DNA from: Allolobophora icterica
Lineage: Eukaryota > Annelida > Clitellata > Crassiclitellata > Lumbricidae
Reading direction: 5' to 3'
Assembly (NCBI GenBank): GCA_963556255.1
Contig: OY744613.1
Span: 36,881,555-36,945,554, forward strand
Length of the DNA: 64,000 nucleotides
The notes beneath the pieces were generated by a model. That model saw only the letters and a program-made list of their open reading frames with translations. It had not been told where the DNA came from and ran no database searches. A program made the translations under genes and the position numbers. This document shows, one piece after another, positions 61,301 through 63,998 of the stretch; position 1 is the first letter of the stretch, and each line of letters begins with the position of its first letter.

Positions 61301-62701
61301 TCACATCCTTCCCTCCTGCTCTTATCATTTCTCCTGCTATTCCATCTGTTCCAGGGCTTTTGTTATTCTTCAAGTGGTTCACTGCCCATTCCACTTCTTC
61401 ATATAGAATGTCATCATTCTCACCATCTTCAGTGGGTGGTGTTATATCTAGCAGCTCTTCCAGGAACTCTTTGTTTGTTTCTTCCATCTCACTATATAGC
61501 TCACTGCAGTACTCTGTCCATCTTTGTTTTATCTTTTCTTCATCCATCAAGATGTTTCCACACTTTTCTCTGATTACTGTCTGCTTTGGTTGCCATTTCC
61601 TATAAATTTATATTTTTTACCAGCTTGAATACATCCCTTGTTCTATATTCTCCTGCGTATTGTTCATGTCACCACACTGTTTGTCCAGCCAGTTCTGCTT
61701 GTCCTTCCTTGCTGATGACCTTACTGCATTGCATAGTTTTTTATAATCTAGTATTGCCTGTTCAGATTCCTTAGCCGTAAGTCTCATCTTCGTTTTTTCT
61801 TTTGCTAATTCTAGTGTTTGTTCACTTATCCACTTCTACATTGCTCGTGTAGCCCATCGATTTGTCGAAGACGTCGCCATATGCACTGACTCATGTGAAA
61901 GACAAGGAACTTCACCTAATCTTGCCATGAATCATGGTGGCTTCTTTGAAGTGCATAATTATGTTGATCTCTTTTAGTATTACTTACATTTACTATGGCT
62001 GTGATTAACGATGTTATGATCGGTGCTCTAATGAACTACACGCAGTACTACTTAATTAACGGCGCGCTTTTGCGCGCGTGCTTTTTAACGGTGTGGTTTT
62101 CTGCATGCGGTATTGAATGTAAACCGTTACTGCCACTCAGAGAATTCATGGCAATCATAACCAACTAATAAAACCTCTTTGATTCTGCCCCTAAGAGTGT
62201 TGCTCCTGGCTTACCACTGCAGAAATAACTAAATAACTTCCTAGTCCTAGACAGAAACTTACAACTGTCTTAGTGGTTTTAGTATGCAATTTTCTCTTGG
62301 GTTTCTGACTGAATGCCTCATTCGACTGATACTCTGGAAGTTTTCATTATCATAAAGGTAACAAAGAATTTGCTAGAATAATGCTGGTTTTAATTATTAT
62401 TTCTTACAAAATGAAAATATTACCCTGAGACAACATAGCTTACAGCACAAACACACAGGTAAGTTCAATTACTAACGGTTGGTTGGCAGACAGGAGGAAA
62501 AGTTGAATCCGGTGACATGGACAAAAACCTTGATTTAATTCATTACTGAATTACACAAAAGACAGATATCAGCAAACAATAACAGAACAGAGAATATAAG
62601 CTGACCCTGTAGAGTCTGACACTGATCTCAAGGTGCTCCATCGTGGTCTTCTGGTCGTCAGTCAGTGGCCCATATGTCCGGTTAGCAATGCAGGCCAGTT
62701 G
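15605..62701 (-). CDS. Receptor-type guanylate cyclase gene, intracellular part (14 exons)
   Basis: The gene is spliced and read from 62701 to 15605. The exons total 2073 nt and join in one frame of 690 residues. The order is: kinase-homology domain (exons 1-7, with [14 protein letters not shown] in place of a catalytic HRD loop, an intact DFGL, and LWTSPELLR), dimerisation helix (exon 8), class III cyclase domain (exons 9-13) and a Ser/Gln-rich tail (exon 14). Membrane guanylate cyclases make cGMP from GTP under control of an extracellular domain. That domain and the membrane segment are not in this window. Both metal-binding Asp ([13 protein letters not shown]) and the guanine-recognition Glu and Cys (VEIIGD, HYCLFGD) are kept. 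The catalytic Asn and Arg of the NTASRMES motif are replaced by Val and Ile, so cyclase activity is doubtful. Introns reach 10 kb and are filled with transposons. No paralogue name is assigned. Confidence 0.87.
16284..16345 (-). mobile_element. LINE-C tail fragment
   Basis: Read on the minus strand: GTGGCGCTTTAGACGTTTGG followed by AGATTACGATTACATG. The same tail occurs at 8586 (minus), 36538 (plus) and 48820 (plus). Confidence 0.6.
17239..17490 (+). pseudogene. hAT transposase N-terminal fragment
   Basis: The frame begins [20 protein letters not shown]. The start resembles the MDKFL-KRK start of ZBED/SCAND3-type hAT transposases. The frame leaves transposase homology at the nested insertion (17501). 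Zinc-finger and catalytic regions are absent. Confidence 0.55.
17501..17766 (+). mobile_element. Nested MITE with ATGGGCGTCCG ends
   Basis: The left end ATGGGCGTCCGGAGGA and the right end TCCTGCGGACGCCCAT form an imperfect inverted pair 266 bp apart. No target duplication is clear. It lies within hAT element 4. Confidence 0.65.
18440..18775 (+). repeat. Dispersed repeat R, copy 1
   Basis: Contains GGGAGCCAAAGTCACCATGA, GAGGGCCATACTG and ACCAGACAATGTTGTAGATG. The same blocks occur in the same order at 36085-36785, where a LINE fragment interrupts them. Nature unknown; no protein seen. Confidence 0.7.
18790..19140. other. Intronic stretch with scattered AAATGAAAT
   Basis: At least eight occurrences of AATGAAAT or a near variant in 350 bp upstream of the exon 13 donor, without a strict period. 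No gene. Confidence 0.6.
19159..19253 (-). CDS. Guanylate cyclase exon 13
   Basis: The acceptor TTTATGTAG and donor CCA/GTAAGTGAG bound 95 nt. It encodes [20 protein letters not shown] and [11 protein letters not shown], matching the KIHLSE-T...F.L-RG segment of class III cyclases. Phase 1 in, phase 0 out, which agrees with exons 12 and 14. Confidence 0.9.
19536..19605. repeat. 20-bp-arm hairpin
   Basis: TTCCTCAGTGGTAACAACAT (19536-19555) and its exact reverse complement (19586-19605) enclose a 30-nt loop. The CAGTGGTAACAACAT ends could be a minimal hAT-type MITE. Confidence 0.85.
19806..21062 (+). mobile_element. tRNA-derived SINE interrupted by a hAT
   Basis: The 5' part GATAGTATAGTTGTTAGCAC carries an A-box-like sequence and is cut at 19836. 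After the hAT element, the repeated GTTAGCACTCTGGGATCTCG and GGAGGTTCAAATCCACACC (B box GGTTCAAATCC) continue the tRNA-like head. A body about 130 bp long follows. It is not a functional tRNA gene because the head is split and extended. Confidence 0.8.
19837..20874 (+). mobile_element. hAT element 5, non-autonomous
   Basis: A 1038-bp insertion with ends CAGTGATATTT and AAATATCACTG and an exact 8-bp duplication GTTAGCAC (19829-19836, 20875-20882). Subterminal regions consist of degenerate GAACGAGAATAGAACGAGAA and AACTGAAATTATTTCAG units. No transposase homology remains. Confidence 0.93.
21170..22290 (-). pseudogene. LINE-D 3' part (RT palm to C-terminus)
   Basis: Minus-strand frames give [20 protein letters not shown] (RT active-site region), [19 protein letters not shown] and KRGRP-like and [20 protein letters not shown] blocks, ending near 21180. 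This is the usual C-terminal series of this LINE group. Many stops and frameshifts; dead copy lying in intron 12 of the cyclase gene. Confidence 0.8.
22294..25942. mobile_element. Transposon with about 1.24-kb terminal inverted repeats
   Basis: The left arm (22294-23534) and right arm (24710-25942) are reverse complements with few differences. The outermost ends are TAGTCCGGTCATTAAA and TTTAATGACTGGACTA, suggesting a TA target duplication. Each arm contains three tandem units of about 160 bp with AAGGTCATGGTCAAGGTCA-type sequence and two units around GGGAACACCCCCAAAA. Between the arms lies about 1.17 kb with a broken coding region (23593-24409). The superfamily is not identified. Confidence 0.88.
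23593..24409 (+). pseudogene. Element-borne protein fragment, uncharacterised family
   Basis: A 213-codon frame (23593-24234) includes [48 protein letters not shown] and [14 protein letters not shown] second frame from 24221 continues with [20 protein letters not shown] and [19 protein letters not shown], so one frameshift separates the parts. The EQTI-R...GG-VG-TR pattern resembles a large, functionally unknown family seen in many aquatic invertebrate genomes, as I recall it. The N-terminal part of that family is absent. It may be captured cargo or a remnant of an element gene; I assign no function. Confidence 0.6.
25943..26780. other. Intronic stretch without recognised features
   Basis: AT-rich sequence within intron 11 to 12 of the cyclase gene. 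Nothing recognised. Confidence 0.5.
26780..26940 (+). pseudogene. LINE-C fragment next to exon 12
   Basis: Plus-strand frames recall the CR1/L2 segment [20 protein letters not shown] followed by a H-L-RDLD-like stretch. It ends against the splice donor of exon 12 on the other strand. Confidence 0.55.
26947..27045 (-). CDS. Guanylate cyclase exon 12 (altered catalytic motif)
   Basis: The acceptor TTATTTAG and donor CTCTC/GTAAGTG bound 99 nt, phase 1 on both sides. It encodes [20 protein letters not shown] followed by [13 protein letters not shown]. Class III guanylate cyclases have GDTVNTASRMES here. The Asn and Arg, which contact the ribose and triphosphate in the transition state, are Val and Ile in this copy, and Met-Glu-Ser is Leu-Glu-Ala. 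The Cys of CLFGD, used for guanine selection, is kept. The splice sites and phases are good, so this is not simply a pseudo-exon. Confidence 0.88.
28075..28470 (+). mobile_element. LINE-A 3' fragment inserted in LINE-B
   Basis: The frame [20 protein letters not shown] followed by [20 protein letters not shown] matches the TSK-DRDRLERML segment of LINE-A. It ends in an A/T-rich 3' region with AATAAACGAATA at about 28450. LINE-B sequence resumes on both sides. Confidence 0.65.
29379..29604 (+). mobile_element. hAT-like MITE, copy 2
   Basis: The ends CAGGAGCGTAGCCAGAC and GTAGCTATGCCTATG are flanked by the duplication CTGGCATC (29371-29378 and 29605-29612). It is the same family as 2455-2794, in the opposite orientation and shorter. 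Confidence 0.8.
30201..30267. repeat. 67-bp perfect palindrome
   Basis: Two 33-bp arms (30201-30233 and 30235-30267) match perfectly in reverse complement around a single central G. The sequence starts GGTTTACAGGCACAGTTGAC. It sits between the end of LINE-B copy 1 and an (AAT)n-type tail. Confidence 0.95.
30380..31432 (+). pseudogene. LINE-B C-terminal copy with (AAT)n tail
   Basis: A well-preserved frame from 30442 encodes [20 protein letters not shown], a Cys/His cluster ([11 protein letters not shown] to [20 protein letters not shown]), [18 protein letters not shown] and [12 protein letters not shown] single frameshift near 31030 moves the rest ([35 protein letters not shown]) to another frame. 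The 3' UTR contains CCCCGAGGGATCATATGTACC-like sequence and the tail is (AAT)n at 31378-31432. The 5' end is truncated. It is less decayed than the copy just upstream and more GC-rich than its surroundings. Confidence 0.85.
31440..32050. other. No gene recognised
   Basis: Nothing with family resemblance in this stretch, except that the last part may be the 5' edge of the LINE-A copy beginning near 32060. Confidence 0.4.
32060..32712 (+). pseudogene. LINE-A 3' copy split by a SINE
   Basis: The first part encodes [36 protein letters not shown] and LYASPAW. The second part, after the SINE, encodes [17 protein letters not shown] and [14 protein letters not shown] with a stop at about 32712. Both match the LINE-A copy at 54650-55158. 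Confidence 0.8.
32234..32421 (+). mobile_element. tRNA-derived SINE
   Basis: An A-box-like TGGTGTAGTGG (32248-32258) and B-box GGTTCAAATC (32291-32300) are spaced as in tRNA genes. They are followed by a short unrelated body and a (TTGTA)n tail (about 32400-32421). The tRNA fold is not convincing as a functional tRNA. It is inserted in the LINE-A copy. Confidence 0.82.
32887..33058 (-). CDS. Guanylate cyclase exon 11
   Basis: The acceptor GTTTTTAG and donor TTCAG/GTAAATT bound 172 nt, phase 0 in and phase 1 out. It encodes [15 protein letters not shown], with the Glu for guanine selection and the second metal Asp (GDAY), and ends [10 protein letters not shown], the conserved RIGIHTG strand. 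Confidence 0.95.
33380..33545 (+). pseudogene. Ty3/gypsy RNase H remnant
   Basis: The frame fragments TDHNLLQ, SAKIVRW and [14 protein letters not shown] with a stop match the end of the polyprotein at 46570-46715 ([33 protein letters not shown]). This is a decayed relative of the intact retrotransposon. No LTR was found beside it. Confidence 0.72.
33732..33800 (-). CDS. Guanylate cyclase exon 10
   Basis: The acceptor GAATTTAG and donor ATAAG/GTAGGT bound 69 nt, phase 0 on both sides. It encodes [20 protein letters not shown] followed by VYK, the canonical LLNDLYT-FD...DVYK helix of class III cyclases. Confidence 0.95.
33840..34420. other. Intronic stretch with a diffuse repeat
   Basis: A segment at 33840-33960 rich in GACAGACAGAC and AGTAAGGTGTGACAATATG resembles 34741-34861. 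Otherwise nothing is recognised. Confidence 0.45.
34423..34639 (+). mobile_element. 217-bp MITE with GGCGGCGATC ends
   Basis: GGCGGCGATC (34423-34432) and GATCGCCGCC (34630-34639) are perfect inverted termini. The interior has a C-rich tract and no coding capacity. Target duplication not resolved. Confidence 0.75.
34640..36084. other. Intronic stretch, no gene
   Basis: A TTCTATAGCGCCTTTATC motif at about 35040 resembles LINE-C 3' ends, and AAGTCGTGGGAACCAGCTTA at about 35338 is the reverse complement of sequence at 48793. No coding region is recognised. Confidence 0.45.
36085..36785 (+). repeat. Dispersed repeat R, copy 2 (interrupted)
   Basis: Matches 18440-18775 in the same order but is split between about 36265 and 36567 by a LINE-C 3' fragment (frame [17 protein letters not shown] and the end GTGGCGCTTTAAAAATCCAG). 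The insertion is therefore younger than the repeat. Confidence 0.7.
36790..37615. other. Intronic stretch, nothing recognised
   Basis: AT-rich intron 9 sequence downstream of exon 9. No gene or repeat with support. Confidence 0.45.
37619..37742 (-). CDS. Guanylate cyclase exon 9
   Basis: The acceptor GTGTTTTAG and donor GAGGAG/GTAGTA bound 124 nt, phase 2 in and phase 0 out. It encodes the end of the dimerisation linker and [20 protein letters not shown], including the first metal-binding Asp (SDIVAFT). The second possible donor, AATGCA/GTAAGA 17 nt further on, matches the consensus better but gives a stop at the start of exon 10, so the first donor is chosen. Confidence 0.92.
37830..37995 (-). 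mobile_element. tRNA-derived SINE (minus)
   Basis: On the minus strand GGATGGTTAGAGCGCTCTGC resembles an A box and GATTCAAGCC a B box. A body then runs to about 37830. A TGTAAATGTAAATCC stretch beside it resembles 63220-63240. Confidence 0.6.
38080..39140 (-). pseudogene. LINE-D reverse transcriptase copy
   Basis: Minus-strand frames give [20 protein letters not shown] and HASKIILKI (RT fingers), a DFKKAFKIV-like block, [20 protein letters not shown] and [10 protein letters not shown]. These are typical RT motifs of this group, carrying stops and frameshifts. It lies in intron 8 of the cyclase gene. Confidence 0.8.
39142..39840 (-). pseudogene. LINE-A 3' copy (minus)
   Basis: The minus strand encodes [40 protein letters not shown] and [20 protein letters not shown]. 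The 3' end near 39145-39180 is AATAAAGAATATTCTATTC, an A-rich start followed by a (TATTC)n tail. Confidence 0.82.
39885..40025 (+). repeat. Short inverted-repeat partner
   Basis: This stretch is the approximate reverse complement of about 47715-47865 (for example GGCTGATGGTAGCATACCAT here and its complement there). The two lie on either side of the LTR retrotransposon, but outside its target duplications. Confidence 0.6.
40315..40790 (+). repeat. 5' LTR
   Basis: Starts TGTGAACTGAGTTTTGTG and ends GGATTGGGTTGACA. By eye it is identical over 476 bp to the 3' LTR. Just inside it, TTATTGGTGGCAGCGTCGG is the likely primer-binding region; the tRNA was not determined. Confidence 0.96.
40806..40910 (+). 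repeat. Leader tandem repeat
   Basis: Five units close to GGATAAATACTCACGGT in the untranslated leader between the 5' LTR and the polyprotein start. The later units are more diverged. Confidence 0.85.
41190..46715 (+). CDS. Gag-Pol polyprotein, integrase upstream of RT
   Basis: A single 1841-codon frame with no gag/pol frameshift. In order: a short N-terminal helical domain; a long charged coiled coil (about 87-335); a capsid-like region (about 340-510); a zinc knuckle [14 protein letters not shown] (about 613-626), whose first Cys is Tyr; an aspartic protease DSGAE (Asp about 727); the integrase zinc-binding HHCC (about 994-1036); the integrase core with Asp 1065 (MDLVGP), Asp 1125 (SDQGTNF) and Glu 1161 (LVERW), D-35-E spacing; the integrase C-terminal domain (about 1270-1350, SRWHGPCTI); the reverse transcriptase (about 1415-1650, YVDD at 1575-1578); and RNase H ([10 protein letters not shown] with Asp 1726, [18 protein letters not shown]), ending ADCLSRL. 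The first ATG of the open frame is used. No envelope gene is present. Confidence 0.96.
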   Translation: MEKLSAERQADIKKMSTERLKQRLLKAGFKEEQLEGMSRGDMMQELADVWVKEEVEEEGAVGGAVEKAIGKPPAPMSMEMLMQWMMMTRQEEKDREEKRRQEEKDREEKRRQEEKEREDKRRQEEKEKEDRRRQEEKELRQEELRLQREKEEKAERLQREKEEKAELARQEELRLQREKEEKAELARQEELRLQREREDKAEQVRKAELELQKNQFEIQLEQLKRDREDAERRRLEQMIEFEKARKSDEEVRQQQIEAKRMREEEKEKARTLELERAEQIRQEELKFQKESLEKAETERQERLKLEKSKLTLKETQMREEREAERRKQQESETLVSKIKKIGDAMKHVLPQMPTDMMEVPLYFETVENAFRSFAVEKPFWVKLLLPLMTPKARTVLNRLSYDDLDNYDRVKQHLLKEFKLTSREYRARFVDAKKTTEETYTMFTARLKNLLNYYVRSRNVNREYDTLFDLLVADKLKECLPPGPLQFVLSKEGTDCLQASAVADLADIHVNNRIGFAIPNINSYPSQRSVNQSQSGKWRSNPGTGDQFKGKEVKANVPVPNETREVTFGRQGFYKSSAPFAKREGNTSFTQYKRYEGNEQRGISQPYHTVVKRYHNCGSDKHLVKFCPVPVAAASSSRNQEHTRVNLIQVVSDTGNQTTGQENQETEVKSVMKCGIQKEILLDAEIQREVIGKDDSRILKKSFLQYVEVEIRAVDGKEPVKVKALSDSGAEIPVISEELLEGMKVEQIGKVNLQCVAGDAIPAKLVKVDVRLCGSDMEEEGFPRKIQCSLTPYVTLMCASIAKMGSTERFLLHPEIIAELKAVPQMKIKTIQGDVSVRANVMTRAQSRKQEMVDVDEKSETESSSDEENESNEQRSLSRDGVTSEMNEQEMVACENGTLNETEEDDECDVGIGDLYRDEEMDEEQKVQIADSKKFEEQQRNDESLKPWWKLAQEKESEFCVINGLLHKKYQILDQTIYQLVLPKERRIKVMELAHESVFGGHLGEEKTRERIKLSFVWPKMRRDIVKFCKSCEKCQLKARSLVMDRVPITPVSREEVAFKRMTMDLVGPIDPVSAAGHKYCLCIVDSCTRWPTIFLLKSLTAKAVCEALMELFMNVGVPSVITSDQGTNFTASLTREFLNLMGCSPRFDTPGHPEAAGLVERWNQTFKKMIHHVIIDNPRKWHKIIPFTVWALREVPNATTGVSPYMLVYGKIPRGPLAILKESWTREINLPPHVGVKPEKYLKELKENMEKALLFAESYSREKQLQYTNQYNKRAKHKEFEAGEKVIVLYPTSTNKLISRWHGPCTIIHRRSKYSYLVDMGENGRKIIHANKIRKYVTRALSCGLIVEEDEDFGSVVELPMRNEVQDDKNSLNLDPEQISHLTVTQQEQLLNVLNKYCDRFSEKPGLCTLVEHEIELKPGFREKEFAAYRIPLIYRSEVERQIKEMLKTNIIKPSSSRMASPLVIVKKKDGSLRLACDYRYINSFTVDCKYPMPIVRDVLNKVGKSNVISILDCRSAYWTCPVKQSDQWKTAFVTHNGLYEFTRVPFGMINSGRTFVKAINLVLQPISDFAEPYVDDIAVHSNSWKVHLQHLDAFLMQMRLHNVTLNLKKCIFGKSEVRFIGHVVGSGKIKMNPDRIESLTNLKIPETKKQVKQLLGFFNYYRQFIKDFAQIAKPLSDLTSKRVSDKIDWTVEHQQAFDLLKEAVRSKVVLYVFEVGKPFNLYCDSSDFAVGAVLTQMDDKGIERPVSFISQKLTDTQKRWATVEKEAYAIVWALNKLKEIIIGSKIFIFTDHNPLTYLTESMSKSAKLVRWALALQTFDVEVKYKKGRLNVIADCLSRL
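46815..46831 (+). promoter_or_regulatory. Polypurine tract
   Basis: AAAAAGGAAGGAGGTAA lies directly before the 3' LTR, the expected position of the plus-strand primer. Confidence 0.85.
46832..47307 (+). repeat. 3' LTR
   Basis: Same length and, by eye, same sequence as the 5' LTR, followed by the target duplication GGAGT. Confidence 0.96.
47715..47865 (-). repeat. Short inverted-repeat partner (second arm)
   Basis: Approximate reverse complement of 39885-40025. See that entry. Confidence 0.6.
47954..48094 (-). CDS. Guanylate cyclase exon 8 (dimerisation helix)
   Basis: The acceptor CATCTGCAG and donor CCAAG/GTCAGC bound 141 nt, phase 2 on both sides. It encodes [19 protein letters not shown] and [16 protein letters not shown], matching the LEELVEERT...EKRKAEALLYQILP coiled-coil linker of receptor guanylate cyclases. 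Confidence 0.92.
48360..48537 (-). CDS. Guanylate cyclase exon 7 (end of kinase-homology domain)
   Basis: The acceptor TATTTGCAG and donor GGAAA/GTAAGA bound 178 nt, phase 1 in and phase 2 out. It encodes [18 protein letters not shown] and [18 protein letters not shown], the C-lobe CW-E-P--RP-F signature. Confidence 0.93.
48790..48865 (+). mobile_element. LINE-C-type tail with GATTAC repeats
   Basis: TTTTGGGCGCTGTAGAAATC is followed by four ATTACG units. It ends next to the splice donor of exon 6 on the other strand. Confidence 0.7.
48871..49032 (-). CDS. Guanylate cyclase exon 6
   Basis: The acceptor TGTTTACAG and donor GAAG/GTATCG bound 162 nt, phase 1 on both sides. It encodes [20 protein letters not shown] and [15 protein letters not shown], the APE and activation-segment end plus helix F of the kinase-homology domain. 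The donor GTATCG is weak and directly followed by a GATTAC tandem repeat. Confidence 0.93.
49280..50186 (+). pseudogene. LINE-C (CR1/L2-like) 3' copy
   Basis: Frames give [59 protein letters not shown] and [11 protein letters not shown]. The 3' end is [10 protein letters not shown] with the GGGGCGCTATATAAATTTTC signature at about 50160. Multiple frameshifts. Confidence 0.82.
50310..50450 (+). repeat. Array of four 22-bp palindromes at 29-bp period (diverged)
   Basis: Units start at 50331, 50360, 50389 and 50418. The last is a perfect palindrome of the form CAGGGATTTT...AAAATCCCTG; the others are mutated. The spacers (AAATTTT, ATTCACT) and flanks (GTTACAGG before, AAATCT after) match the arms of the element at 13353-15121, but the palindrome core differs. 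The partner arm was not found. Confidence 0.8.
51040..51410 (-). pseudogene. LINE-C fragment (minus)
   Basis: The minus strand encodes [20 protein letters not shown] and [20 protein letters not shown], the usual R-AF-V-GP-LWN-LP segment of CR1/L2 C-termini. Confidence 0.75.
51529..51675 (-). CDS. Guanylate cyclase exon 5 (putative; 15-residue tandem repeat)
   Basis: The acceptor TTTGTTGCAG, preceded by a TG-rich tract, and the donor CTCA/GTATGT bound exactly 147 nt. Phase is 1 on both sides, which fits the phase-1 donor of exon 4 and acceptor of exon 6. In that frame it reads [20 protein letters not shown] and continues with two further copies of a [18 protein letters not shown] 15-residue unit (45-bp DNA repeat). 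It would extend the activation segment between DFGL and the WTSPE motif with an acidic, Ser/Thr-rich insert. Exon 4 to exon 6 splicing also keeps the frame, so it could be a cassette exon. Expression is unproven. Confidence 0.62.
51685..51707 (+). repeat. (CA)n microsatellite
   Basis: Eleven or so CA units. On the minus strand they form part of the tract before the exon 5 acceptor. Confidence 0.9.
51720..52425. other. Intronic stretch, nothing recognised
   Basis: Intron between exons 4 and 5. No gene or repeat with support. Confidence 0.45.
52431..52599 (-). CDS. Guanylate cyclase exon 4
   Basis: The acceptor TTGTTTTTAG and donor CTCCA/GTGAGA bound 169 nt, phase 0 in and phase 1 out. It encodes [20 protein letters not shown], then [13 protein letters not shown]. 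The catalytic-loop HRD is HGR, as in other receptor guanylate cyclases that lack kinase activity, while DFG is kept. Confidence 0.94.
52610..53580. other. Intronic stretch, nothing recognised
   Basis: No supported gene or repeat in this part of intron 3. Confidence 0.4.
53590..54075 (+). pseudogene. LINE-C 3' copy (degenerate)
   Basis: Frames give [38 protein letters not shown] and [18 protein letters not shown]. The 3' end contains AGCAGCGCTATATAAATTTG at about 54048. Confidence 0.75.
54080..55345 (+). pseudogene. LINE-A, longest copy (RT to 3' tail)
   Basis: The frame from about 54088 encodes [51 protein letters not shown] and [14 protein letters not shown] (RT motifs, YADD active site). 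A frameshift near 54655 leads to [40 protein letters not shown] and [16 protein letters not shown] end with stop at 55158. The 3' UTR ends CAATAAAGAATATACTTACT with an (ACTT)n tail to about 55342. Confidence 0.85.
55338..55830 (-). pseudogene. LINE-A 3' copy, tail-to-tail with the previous one
   Basis: The minus strand encodes [40 protein letters not shown] and [20 protein letters not shown]. Its AATAAAGAATATACTTACTT 3' end faces the tail of the plus-strand copy, so the two share the simple-repeat junction. Confidence 0.82.
56153..56196. repeat. Imperfect hairpin
   Basis: GCAGAGTCCATTAAACAGTA pairs with TACTGTTTAATGACTCTGC apart from one bulged base. Confidence 0.75.
56280..56335 (+). repeat. 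(ATC)n-type microsatellite
   Basis: Interrupted ATC units within an intron of the cyclase gene. Confidence 0.85.
56651..56830 (-). CDS. Guanylate cyclase exon 3
   Basis: The acceptor TTGACAAG (exon starting AAGATGTTGGAG) and donor TGCATGT/GTAAGT bound 180 nt, phase 0 on both sides. It encodes [20 protein letters not shown] and [16 protein letters not shown], the helix C to hinge segment of the kinase-homology domain. The acceptor could also be 3 nt further in, before the Met. Confidence 0.9.
56840..57640. other. Intronic stretch, nothing recognised
   Basis: No supported gene or repeat in this part of intron 2. Confidence 0.4.
57640..58695 (+). pseudogene. LINE-C (CR1/L2-like), RT motif to 3' end
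   Basis: One frame gives [20 protein letters not shown] and [18 protein letters not shown] (RT palm and thumb). A long intact frame (58079-58633) gives [55 protein letters not shown] and [15 protein letters not shown]. The 3' end is GAGAGGCGCTTTATAAATTC. A 52-bp palindrome separates the two parts. Confidence 0.87.
58040..58091. repeat. 52-bp perfect palindrome in LINE-C
   Basis: Arms 58040-58064 and 58067-58091 (GCAGTCTTCTCAAGTGGTAG at the start) are perfect complements around a central CT. The right arm belongs to the LINE frame (YYHLRRLRA), so the left arm is probably an inverted duplicate. Confidence 0.95.
58879..58959 (-). CDS. Guanylate cyclase exon 2
   Basis: The acceptor ATTACTGTAG and donor GAACAG/GTGATC bound 81 nt, phase 0 on both sides. 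It encodes [20 protein letters not shown] and VILEIEQ, the beta-3 strand with its conserved Lys (AVK) and the start of helix C. Confidence 0.93.
59423..60110 (-). pseudogene. LINE-D copy with an internal deletion
   Basis: A 218-codon minus frame fuses an RT segment ([40 protein letters not shown]) directly to the C-terminal part ([58 protein letters not shown]). The RT active site lies in the missing middle. The frame is otherwise open to its stop. Confidence 0.85.
60305..61850 (-). pseudogene. LINE-D copy (pre-RT to RT)
   Basis: Minus frames give [20 protein letters not shown] (pre-RT), [52 protein letters not shown] and [14 protein letters not shown] with [20 protein letters not shown]. 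Stops and frameshifts; the region around the YADD motif is damaged. Confidence 0.83.
61855..62600. other. Intronic stretch, nothing recognised
   Basis: No gene. A GC-rich palindromic spot, GGCGCGCTTTTGCGCGCG, lies at about 62061. Confidence 0.45.
62606..62701 (-). CDS. Guanylate cyclase exon 1 of this window
   Basis: The acceptor TGTCCTTACAG and donor TACAGG/GTCAGC bound 96 nt, phase 0 on both sides. It encodes [20 protein letters not shown] followed by LYR and joins in frame to DMAVAVKH. It should be the first strands of the kinase-homology domain. Family similarity of this exon alone is weak; the call rests on splice sites, phase and position. Further 5' exons lie outside the window. Confidence 0.72.
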
Positions 62702-62709
62702 CTGTAAGG

Positions 62710-63685
62710 ACAGCCATCATCATTGTAGAATATAAGGATAATAACCATGACTTATGTTCTGTGACTGAACGACCAGTTTGTGTTTCATCATTTTAACCTT
62801 TGGACTCATGGAATTTTAATCATCAATCCATGCCATTTGTAATTAATGTTCATATTTTGAATTTCCTACCTTGTGCATAAATGTATGTATCTACCTGAAT
62901 ATTTGTATAGTGCCTCTCTTGTATGAGCTCTGTATTACTGCAATTTAGTAGAAGAACCAGTCTGCATGTGTCCTAATGAAGATCTAACAGCTGTAAAAGC
63001 CTCTACTGGGCGAGCACCTGCACACATGTAGAAATGCCGTGCTAAATGTCTTTGGTCCATGTTTTACTAAGGATGGAGAACATAACTAAGTCAAAATGAA
63101 GGGATTGCAGCATAAATTAATACCACCTACTGGCCTCCTCAAGTTGGTGACTGAGCACATTGCAATCAAACACTGGCTGTTTGACCTGTGCTGCCCAAGC
63201 AGCCAATGCTGAGCTTTGTAAATGTAATGTAAATGTAAATCACCAAAATTTCTCAGTGTCACACAAAAACCACGTCAGGGAGACCAGCTTATTCACTGGC
63301 GCTAATTATCAACTGGAGGAATACCAGTTCATGTTATAATTGTGTGTTGAAAATTTCCAGTCATTGCTGTTAAAATCAGCCTAAACTTCAACTGCTCACA
63401 CATGGATGTGCTCAAAAAGCCTATGGCATGCAAGCATCTATGGAAGCTGTTCAACAAGTTCAACTGCTCAAACATGGATGCAGATGTCTTCAGTTCACAA
63501 CCACATATGATATGTTACCACTGATTCAAGAAACCAGAAGCTCTTGAACAAAAACTGTTGACTTTGATAACGAAACTATGGAATAAAATGCAGCAGAAGT
63601 GATCAGACCAAACAAGAAGGTTACATGAAGAATTCAAATGAGAAAGGGATGAGCTGTAATCCAGATAGACTTGTATTTCACAAAG
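62710..63685. other. Stretch without a recognised gene
   Basis: A TGTAAATGTAATGTAAATG simple stretch at about 63219 is followed by GGAGACCAGCTTATTCACTG, similar to sequence at 38085. No further cyclase exon was found. Confidence 0.4.
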
Positions 63686-63689
63686 ATTG

Positions 63690-63998
63690 GACAGGGTTTT
63701 ATCTTTCAGAAAGACCATTCTCTATCAGAATAAGAATATCATTCAACTGTGTGCAGACCTGTTAGTTAGCTGTATAAACAACTTTATACAATTCCTTTCC
63801 TTGAAGAGATGTAATATATATATGCTTTCTCTGTGGTCAGCCCCTCCATCTGGAATCAACTCAGATTGCAGATATGCCTGTTGCCTAAGAACAGTTCGCT
63901 TGTGTTTTATAAGTTACTTAAGTCCAGTTTATATTGCCGTGGTTGGGCTGGGAGCACTTCTGAGTAGGTAACTTGAGGGGGCGCTATATTAAATTTTT
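63690..63998 (+). mobile_element. LINE-C 3' end
   Basis: The end of the frame reads IAVVGLGALLSR with a stop, followed by GGGGGCGCTATATTAAATTT at the window edge. It matches the fragment at 7618-7685. Confidence 0.75.
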